The notes under the pieces: generated by a model
What the model was told of the DNA's origin: nothing
The model's database searches: none
The model's input: only the letters and a program-made list of their open reading frames with translations
NCBI GenBank assembly: GCA_900772775.1
Contig: CAAGRW010000013.1
Span: 1-9,037 of the forward strand
Reading direction: 5' to 3'
From: Candidatus Rifleibacteriota bacterium
Lineage (GTDB): Bacteria; Vulcanimicrobiota; Xenobia; Xenobiales; Xenobiaceae
Length of the DNA: 9,037 nucleotides
Shown: positions 1 through 4,952 of the stretch, piece by piece
Position numbering within the stretch: position 1 is the first letter of the stretch
Layout of the letters: every line of letters begins with the position of its first letter
Made by a program: the position numbers and the translations under genes

Positions 1-116
1 CTCTATATAAAAATAATAATAAAAATAATATTTTTTATCAATTTTATAAAAATCTGAAGTTCAAAGAGTCATTGAAAAAAAGTATGTAAAAATAGAACAA
101 GCTATTATGTCTTCTA
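1..116. other. AT-rich leader upstream of the first promoter
   Basis: This stretch is almost entirely A and T, with repeated AAT/ATAA runs at about 8-30 and T- and A-tracts at about 31-53. No convincing coding frame or RNA gene is visible. A short AAAAAT/ATTTTT pairing around 21-35 is A-T only and too weak to call a terminator. It could act as an upstream (UP-like) element for the promoter at 117-125, or be the tail of an intergenic region whose left-hand gene lies outside the window. Confidence 0.5.
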
Positions 117-125
117 TGGTATAAT
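117..125 (+). promoter_or_regulatory. Extended -10 promoter for the flavin reductase gene
   Basis: TGG followed by TATAAT is a perfect extended -10 element (TGnTATAAT), with the hexamer at 120-125. No good -35 lies 16-18 bases upstream (the 17-base spacing gives ACAAGC), which is tolerated in extended -10 promoters. The expected start of transcription is near 132, inside or just after a run of six C at 128-133. That leaves a leader of roughly 65 bases before the ATG at 199. Confidence 0.7.
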
Positions 126-139
126 GTCCCCCCGATGTT

Positions 140-159
140 TATGCAAGGTATGTTGCATA
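140..159. promoter_or_regulatory. Inverted repeat, candidate operator or leader hairpin
   Basis: TATGCAA (140-146) and TTGCATA (153-159) are perfect 7-base inverted arms separated by six bases. The site begins about 8 bases after the predicted transcription start, which suits a repressor acting as a roadblock. As RNA it could also fold into a short hairpin 39 bases ahead of the start codon. No regulator gene is present in the window, so the binding protein is unknown. Confidence 0.45.
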
Positions 160-198
160 GTAATTGGATAATTAAAGTAGATGAAGTGAGCAACTAAA

Positions 199-714
199 AT
201 GAAATTCAAGAAGATCGAACTCAGTGAACTCAGCACAAAAATTGACCCAATCGTTGCTATGCGTAACAAGTGGTTTCTCGTCACCGCCGAGGATGGTGGC
301 AAAGCAAATGCCTTAACCGCTGGCTGGGGTGCGTTAGGCAATGTTTGGGAAAAAAAGACCCTGACTGTTTTTATCCGTCCACAGCGGCATACAAAGAAAT
401 TTATGGATGCTAGTGGTCGTTTTACTGCAACCTTTTTTGACGGCCATCAGCAGGAGCTGTTATACGTTGGCAGCCACTCTGGCGCAGAGGATGCGGACAA
501 GATCGACCACGCAGGATTACACCTAACCCATGTGGATAACCAGCCTACCTTCGCCGAAGGTAAGCTGGTGCTAATTTGTAAAACACTTTATCGGCAGGCG
601 TTGGATCCGGAGTGCTTTTTGGATAAATCCGTTATGGAGGCGGCTTACCCGGACAAGGACTATTCCGTGACCTATGTAGCCGAAATTGAAGCCGCTTACG
701 AAATGGAAGAATAA
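199..714 (+). CDS. Flavin reductase-like FMN-binding protein
   Basis: A 171-residue protein of the flavin reductase-like, FMN-binding split-barrel family. Such proteins bind FMN and usually either reduce free flavin with NAD(P)H or act as cytosolic flavoprotein redox carriers. The call rests on the N-terminal half: the NALTAGWGALG segment (residues 37-47), then EKKTLTVFIRPQRHTKKFMD (51-70), which matches the usual flavin-binding strand and basic HT-K patch. GSHSGAEDADK (91-101) is also typical of this family in anaerobes. Length is normal for the short single-domain type. There is no signal peptide. The ATG follows a weak GTGAG (186-190) eight bases upstream. It is the first gene after the promoter at 117-125 and probably shares a transcript with the acetyltransferase downstream. 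The electron donor and acceptor cannot be told from sequence. Confidence 0.88.
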   Translation: MKFKKIELSELSTKIDPIVAMRNKWFLVTAEDGGKANALTAGWGALGNVWEKKTLTVFIRPQRHTKKFMDASGRFTATFFDGHQQELLYVGSHSGAEDADKIDHAGLHLTHVDNQPTFAEGKLVLICKTLYRQALDPECFLDKSVMEAAYPDKDYSVTYVAEIEAAYEMEE

Positions 715-761
715 AATAGTTTAATAATGGTTCTAGCCGGAAATTCCACCTCGGCCATTGC

Positions 762-806
762 TGCTTTCGGCATGAGACGGTTGACCACTCGAAAAGCATT
801 TTTCTT
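762..806 (+). terminator. Weak candidate terminator or attenuator between genes 1 and 2
   Basis: TGCTTTCG (762-769) can pair with CGAAAAGCA (790-798) with one bulged A, leaving a loop of about 20 bases. The T-rich run TTTTTCTT (799-806) follows. The stem is short and the loop large, so termination would be partial at best. If it works it would reduce expression of the acetyltransferase relative to the flavin reductase. Confidence 0.22.
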
Positions 807-854
807 AGTGCAGACAAAACACAACTTTAGAAACGGATAAATGAGGGATCGATA

Positions 855-1430
855 ATGACGGAAGAAGAAAAAAAGCTGGATGCTGGCCTTTATTACGATT
901 TCTGGGATGCAGGCGTCAACGGTAGGAAGCTGAACGCCATCCGCTTTTGTCGGGAGCTGCGGCAAATGCAGGATGCAGACGCAACAGGAGCGGAGCAAGC
1001 AGAACTTATCAAAAAGTATTTCGGATCAGTAGGACGGGATGTATGCCTTTGCCCGGGCTTTATGTGCGACAATGGCAGGAATATACATGTGGGCGACCAG
1101 TTCCTCGCCAACTACAATGTGACTATCCTAGACATCATGCCGGTGCATATAGGAGACTATGTGATGATTGGACCGAATACGCTAATTATAACGGTTAACC
1201 ATCCGCTCACGCCTAAAGGACGCCGGGAACATCTTGGTATCGGTAAACCTGTCACCATCGGAAATGATGTCTGGATCGGCGGAAATTGCACCATTCTTCC
1301 TGGTGTGACTATTGGCAATAATGTGGTCATTGCCGCAGGGGCTGTGGTGACCCATGATGTACCGGATAACTGTGTGGTTGGAGGTGTCCCAGCGAAAAAG
1401 ATTAAAGATATTGAAAATGATGTACTATAA
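855..1430 (+). CDS. Sugar O-acetyltransferase (maltose/galactoside type, left-handed beta-helix)
   Basis: A 191-residue cytosolic enzyme expected to transfer acetyl from acetyl-CoA to a sugar hydroxyl, as in the LacA/Maa family; the natural sugar is unknown. Residues 4-38 match the N-terminal Mac domain (KLDAGLYYDFWD, then a basic Arg-rich helix). From about 60 to 185 the protein is hexapeptide repeats of the left-handed beta-helix type, such as VTIGNDVWIGGNCTILPGVT (133-152). The catalytic His of the family is H116 in NHPLTP. VVGGVPAKKIK (174-184) is the standard end of the helix, where the CoA site lies. The ATG has GAGGG (843-847) seven bases upstream. It is followed by a strong terminator, so it ends the first transcription unit. 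The product may be a detoxifying or scavenging acetylase. Specificity cannot be separated among maltose, galactoside and nodulation-type members. Confidence 0.93.
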   Translation: MTEEEKKLDAGLYYDFWDAGVNGRKLNAIRFCRELRQMQDADATGAEQAELIKKYFGSVGRDVCLCPGFMCDNGRNIHVGDQFLANYNVTILDIMPVHIGDYVMIGPNTLIITVNHPLTPKGRREHLGIGKPVTIGNDVWIGGNCTILPGVTIGNNVVIAAGAVVTHDVPDNCVVGGVPAKKIKDIENDVL

Positions 1431-1466
1431 TAGGACACAGTTCAATTAGCGTTTTAACAACAGTGT

Positions 1467-1511
1467 AATACCCTCTCAACCGGATAAACATCGGTTAAGA
1501 GGGTATTTTTT
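1467..1511 (+). terminator. Rho-independent terminator
   Basis: The arms 1467-1483 and 1491-1507 pair over 17 positions, with a single C-A mismatch (1477/1497) and one terminal G-T wobble, around a 7-base A-rich loop. The right arm runs directly into six T (1506-1511). It sits 37 bases after the acetyltransferase stop and closes the first transcription unit. Confidence 0.9.
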
Positions 1512-1528
1512 ATGGGTGATTTTTTTCT

Positions 1529-1556
1529 GTGGCAGGTAAAACCAGTTGTATATAAG
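1529..1556 (+). promoter_or_regulatory. Candidate promoter for the VOC/aldo-keto reductase pair
   Basis: GTGGCA (1529-1534, four of six against TTGACA) and TATAAG (1551-1556, five of six against TATAAT) are 16 bases apart. They lie after the terminator and before the VOC gene, so a promoter is expected here. A perfect 10-base palindrome AAGGCGCCTT (1559-1568) sits at the predicted start and could be an operator or chance. Confidence 0.35.
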
Positions 1557-1597
1557 GAAAGGCGCCTTAAGTTTAGGCTGGAGGAAACGAAAAATCT

Positions 1598-1966
1598 ATG
1601 GCTATTGTAAAAGTTGATCATATAAATATTGCTTGTGCCGATTTAGAAGAAACTGCCAAGTTTTATACTGAAGTTTTGGGCTTTGGTCGCGGACAAATTA
1701 AGCAAAGCGGCGCTAAAAAAATGCTCAATTTAACTAAGCAAAATAGCGTAGTAGAATTGGCTCAGCCTACTGATGGAGAAGGGCTTGATGGCGATGCTTA
1801 TAATCACATAGCTTTTACTTCCGACGATATTCAGGCCGATTTTAAACATATGCAAGAGCTTGGTTTTACTTTGCTTAACGATTCGGTGCAAGAGAGCGCG
1901 GGCGCTTTTTACTTTTTTATGGAAGCTCCCGGCGGTGCTTTAGTGGAAATTATTACCCACAAATAA
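1598..1966 (+). CDS. VOC (vicinal oxygen chelate) family protein, glyoxalase-like
   Basis: A 122-residue single VOC domain made of two beta-alpha-beta-beta-beta modules. The first strand and helix (VDHINIACADLEETAKFYTE, 6-25, then VLGF) and the second (YNHIAFTSDDIQADFKHMQE, 68-87) are classic. The expected metal ligands are all visible: H8, E53 (VVELAQP), H70 and E117 (ALVEII). An active divalent-metal enzyme is therefore likely, although members range over glyoxalase I, methylmalonyl-CoA epimerase, dioxygenases and resistance proteins. The sequence is too short and generic to choose. The ATG is preceded by GGAGG at 1580-1584 with a rather long 13-base gap. The neighbour 51 bases downstream is an aldo/keto reductase, and carbonyl-handling roles would fit both, but that is inference. 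No signal peptide is present. Confidence 0.88.
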   Translation: MAIVKVDHINIACADLEETAKFYTEVLGFGRGQIKQSGAKKMLNLTKQNSVVELAQPTDGEGLDGDAYNHIAFTSDDIQADFKHMQELGFTLLNDSVQESAGAFYFFMEAPGGALVEIITHK

Positions 1967-2017
1967 AGTAGCCTTCAAAAGAGCGGTGCGTTTGGATAAA
2001 TTGGCAAAAAAGGTAAG

Positions 2018-3142
2018 GTGGTCATGCATAAGCGTCGTTTAGGGCGTACAGAACTGATGGTTTCAGAAGTTGGCATTGGCGGCTTGGGCATTATTTCCAA
2101 GCTTTTGCCCGATCGTCAGGCCGGCATAGAGACAGTACGCCACGCTTTAGACTGTGGCATGAATTACATAGACACAGCCCGAGGCTACTTCGATGCGGAA
2201 GAAACGATAGGCCAAGCTATTCAAGATAGGCGCGATCAGGTTATTTTGGCTTCCAAAACATATTTGCGCTCTGGCTTTTTAGCTTATAAAGATCTAGAAA
2301 CCAGCTTGGCCACCTTAAAAGTGAACCATCTCGATATGTATCAAGTTCATCACGTGCAATACAAAAGCGAACTTGAGCAAGTGATGGCTCCCAAGGGAGC
2401 TTTGGAAGCTCTGGAAAGTGCCAAACGCGAAGGCTTAATCGATCATATAGGCATAACTTCCCACCATACACGAGTGTTGGCCCAAGCCTTGGAAACGGGC
2501 CGCTTTGATACGGTTATGCTGCCTTTTTCGCCTATAGAACGCGATGGCTTAGCTGAAGTATATACGGCAGCCAAACGCTTCGACGTGGGCATTATCGCTA
2601 TGAAAGTGCTTTCTTCCGGGCGTTTAACTTCGGTAGAAGAAGCTATTCAGTTTGTGTTGGCCCACGACATTTCTATGTGTGTTTTGGGTTGCACTACTAA
2701 AGAACACGTCGATCGTGATATTGCTGCTGCCGAAGCTTTTCATCAGCTAAGCGAGGCTCAGCGCCAAGGCTTGCTCTCCGGTAGCGCCGACTTAAAAGAC
2801 GGTTTTTGCCGCCGCTGTCGTATTTGCGAAGGGCTTTGCCCGATGAAAATTCCTATTGCTGACGTTTTCCGCTGCGAAGACTATTTGATTTTGAACGCTA
2901 CCTACGCTCGCAACGAATATAAAGCTCTCTCCCGCCATGTGCCCAATTGCATAAAATGTGGCCAATGTGAGCTCGTTTGTCCTTTCCATCTTAAAGTTAC
3001 AGAATCTTTGGAGAGAGCTCATAGCCGTTTAAGTCGCGGCAAATTTGAAGACTGTGCCGTCAATATTTTACACAAAATCAAATTGTATGATTTAGCTCGC
3101 AAAGCCTATTTCTCTTTAGGCGGCGGTTTACCCGAGCGCTAA
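2018..3142 (+). CDS. Aldo/keto reductase with C-terminal double [4Fe-4S] ferredoxin-like domain
   Basis: Residues 5-250 form an aldo/keto reductase TIM barrel (RRLGRTELMVSEVGIGGLG at 6-24). The catalytic tetrad is visible as D52 and Y57 (IDTARGY), K80 (ILASK) and H111 (YQVHH). Residues 264-275 (C264, C267, C270, C274-Pro) and 311-322 (C311, C314, C317, C321-Pro) are two complete CX2CX2CX3CP motifs, expected to hold two [4Fe-4S] clusters as in bacterial ferredoxins. The fusion suggests electron exchange between NAD(P)H, a carbonyl substrate and a low-potential carrier in an anaerobe; the substrate is unknown. The GTG start has AAGG (2010-2013) four bases upstream. An ATG at 2024, with AAGG at 2015-2018 five bases upstream, is equally plausible and would remove two residues. 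It probably shares a transcript with the VOC gene. Confidence 0.93.
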   Translation: MVMHKRRLGRTELMVSEVGIGGLGIISKLLPDRQAGIETVRHALDCGMNYIDTARGYFDAEETIGQAIQDRRDQVILASKTYLRSGFLAYKDLETSLATLKVNHLDMYQVHHVQYKSELEQVMAPKGALEALESAKREGLIDHIGITSHHTRVLAQALETGRFDTVMLPFSPIERDGLAEVYTAAKRFDVGIIAMKVLSSGRLTSVEEAIQFVLAHDISMCVLGCTTKEHVDRDIAAAEAFHQLSEAQRQGLLSGSADLKDGFCRRCRICEGLCPMKIPIADVFRCEDYLILNATYARNEYKALSRHVPNCIKCGQCELVCPFHLKVTESLERAHSRLSRGKFEDCAVNILHKIKLYDLARKAYFSLGGGLPER

Positions 3143-3146
3143 AGTC

Positions 3147-3167
3147 GGCGCAACCAATTTGGCGCAA
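3147..3167 (+). repeat. Short direct repeat GGCGCAA
   Basis: GGCGCAA occurs at 3147-3153 and again at 3161-3167, start to start 14 bases apart, immediately after the aldo/keto reductase stop and over the candidate -35. It may be a tandem regulator site on one helix face plus a fraction, or chance. It is too short to decide. Confidence 0.25.
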
Positions 3168-3187
3168 TTAGGATACAAATATATATT
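3159..3187 (+). promoter_or_regulatory. Candidate promoter for the radical SAM/membrane-protein operon
   Basis: TTGGCG (3159-3164, four of six) and TATATT (3182-3187, five of six) have the optimal 17-base spacing. They lie in the 133-base gap between the aldo/keto reductase and radical SAM genes. No terminator is visible before them, so read-through from upstream is also possible and this may be an internal promoter. Confidence 0.4.
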
Positions 3188-3196
3188 GCATATTTG
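3176..3196. promoter_or_regulatory. Inverted repeat overlapping the candidate -10
   Basis: CAAATAT (3176-3182) and ATATTTG (3190-3196) are perfect 7-base inverted arms with a 7-base spacer. The repeat covers the TATATT hexamer, where a bound repressor would block RNA polymerase. There is no T-run after it and the stem is A-T rich, so it is not a terminator. Confidence 0.35.
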
Positions 3197-3275
3197 AGAG
3201 CGAGAGCGAAAAAGGCCCGAAAAAAGGGAAAAAGCGCCAACACATTAAACAAAGCGGGCTGCGGAGGTTGGCAAG

Positions 3276-4931
3276 GTGGAAAATACGGAGAGTTTGTGCC
3301 CCTGGTTAGGCGAGGGCCAAAGCAAAAGAACGATCAGTAAACCGCAGCAGCGTTGGAAGATGGGTTTTATTTCCCTTTACGATATTGAAAACAACGCGGC
3401 CCGCCTTTTGGGAGCTTGTGCCCGCCAAGCCGGCTATCAATTTACAGAAATTTACTTCAAAGATTGGATCAACAATAAATTCGATCCGCCCAAAGATTGT
3501 GAAATTGAGCGTCTGTTAGAATTGATAGCTGCCAAACAATGCAATATTGTCGGCTTGTCGGTACGCGCTTCAGCTTATCACAAAGTGGCTGCTCAGCTCA
3601 CTTCCGCTATTAGGCAGCGCTTTCCTCAAATAGTTATCTTGTGGGGCGGCACCCACACAGTGTTAGCTCCAGAAAAATGTATTCTTGAAGCTGATATTGT
3701 TTGTCGCGGTGAAGCGGAAATAACTTTGGTAGAACTATTGGATCGCCTTTCCGCTGGGTTAGACATTACATCGCTGCCTAATATATGGGTTAAACAGCGG
3801 CCCGAATATAAATCTATGCAAGGGCCAGGCTCGGAAAGTTCGGAAGTTTGTACGCCAATAGTATTTAAAAATGAAGTGGGGCCCAACGTACAAAATTTAG
3901 ATTTATTGCCTTTCCGCGATTTTTATTCAGCCGACAAATATTTCATTATGGGACGCAGCCTCGAACAAGGCGATCCTATGGTTGGCGACTCTTGCTTCCA
4001 AATGATGAATTCGCGCGGTTGCGTCTTCCATTGCGCTTATTGTTATAATTCCGAACTTTCTGAACTTTATAAGTCGCAGGGCCGCTATTATCGCACTCGC
4101 AGCGTTAGTTCCGTATTGGCCGAGATAAAGAAGGCGCGTACTGTCTTTAAAAACATGAAGCGCATTCGTTTTGACGATGAAGTTTTTCTTTTTTCTGATG
4201 CTTGGTATGACGAATTTGCGGCTCGTTATCCTGTGGAAGTGGGGCTGCCTTTTGAAGTATTTACCGAGCCAAAATTGGTCAAAAGGCCGCTTTTTGAATT
4301 GTTGCGTCGCGCCGGCTTAGATGTTGTTTATATGGGCATCCAGAGCAGTTGCCGCGTCAATAGTGAATTATATGATCGCAGCGGCAACGACGAGCAATTG
4401 CGAGCTTGCGCCCATATTTTCGCCGACTTGGGCTTAGATGCTCGCTACCATGTAATGATGGACGACAAAGAGTCGACTTGGGAAGACAAGCGCCATTTAT
4501 TTGATTTGCTTATGAGCTTTCCGCGCGGCAGCTATCAGCTTTATTTATTTAGTGTAGTCATTTTCCCCAACACTATGTTGGCCAGAAAATTGCTTGCGGA
4601 GGGAAAAATTACTGAAAACGACTTAGAAGGTGAGCGCAATAAAACTTTCCAGCAAATTAGAGTGAGCTTAAATTATCCACGCCCGCCGGAGGAGCTTTTC
4701 TGGGCTTCTATGTTTGTGCTGGTCAGCAAACGTTTTTTAAGCGATAAATTTTTGTATTTTCTGGCCGACAATAAATTTTTGCGCCGCTATCCTAAAGTGT
4801 TGGCCTATTTTGCCCAATTGTGCAATTTAATTAAAATGGCCGGCGTAGCTTTGCGCATGACCTTAAAGGGGGAAATGACCTTTACACTTATGCACCGCTG
4901 GCTCAATTGGAATTCGCTCATAAGCCAATAA
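3276..4931 (+). CDS. B12-binding domain radical SAM protein
   Basis: A 551-residue protein with an N-terminal cobalamin-binding Rossmann domain (about residues 29-160) and a radical SAM barrel (about 240-440). In the first, IVGLSVRASA (91-100), ILWGGTHTVLAPE (121-133) and CRGEAEITLVELLDRL (143-158) are typical; the DxHxxG lower-ligand motif is absent, as is usual in this class. In the second, NSRGCVFHCAYCYN holds CX3CX2C (C249, C253, C256) for the SAM-binding [4Fe-4S] cluster. Family members methylate or rearrange unreactive carbons, often in lipids, cofactors and natural products. The GTG start is supported by GGAGG (3263-3267) eight bases upstream. It gives a 28-residue tail ahead of the usual family start at M29. 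A hydrophobic or basic C-terminal tail (about 480-535) may contact membrane. The product is unknown; the next genes, 21 bases downstream, suggest a membrane lipid or glycan. Confidence 0.93.
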   Translation: MENTESLCPWLGEGQSKRTISKPQQRWKMGFISLYDIENNAARLLGACARQAGYQFTEIYFKDWINNKFDPPKDCEIERLLELIAAKQCNIVGLSVRASAYHKVAAQLTSAIRQRFPQIVILWGGTHTVLAPEKCILEADIVCRGEAEITLVELLDRLSAGLDITSLPNIWVKQRPEYKSMQGPGSESSEVCTPIVFKNEVGPNVQNLDLLPFRDFYSADKYFIMGRSLEQGDPMVGDSCFQMMNSRGCVFHCAYCYNSELSELYKSQGRYYRTRSVSSVLAEIKKARTVFKNMKRIRFDDEVFLFSDAWYDEFAARYPVEVGLPFEVFTEPKLVKRPLFELLRRAGLDVVYMGIQSSCRVNSELYDRSGNDEQLRACAHIFADLGLDARYHVMMDDKESTWEDKRHLFDLLMSFPRGSYQLYLFSVVIFPNTMLARKLLAEGKITENDLEGERNKTFQQIRVSLNYPRPPEELFWASMFVLVSKRFLSDKFLYFLADNKFLRRYPKVLAYFAQLCNLIKMAGVALRMTLKGEMTFTLMHRWLNWNSLISQ

Positions 4932-4952
4932 AGCGCCGCTCTGAAATATATT

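Noticed and set aside
781..809. TTGACC as the -35 of a separate promoter for the acetyltransferase
   Set aside because: No acceptable -10 occurs at 16-18 bases; the best hexamer, CTTAGT, is poor.
696..998. Minus-strand 100-codon frame across the gap and the start of the acetyltransferase
   Set aside because: It overlaps two well-supported + strand genes, has no family resemblance that I can see, and its length is explained by the codon bias of the opposite strand.
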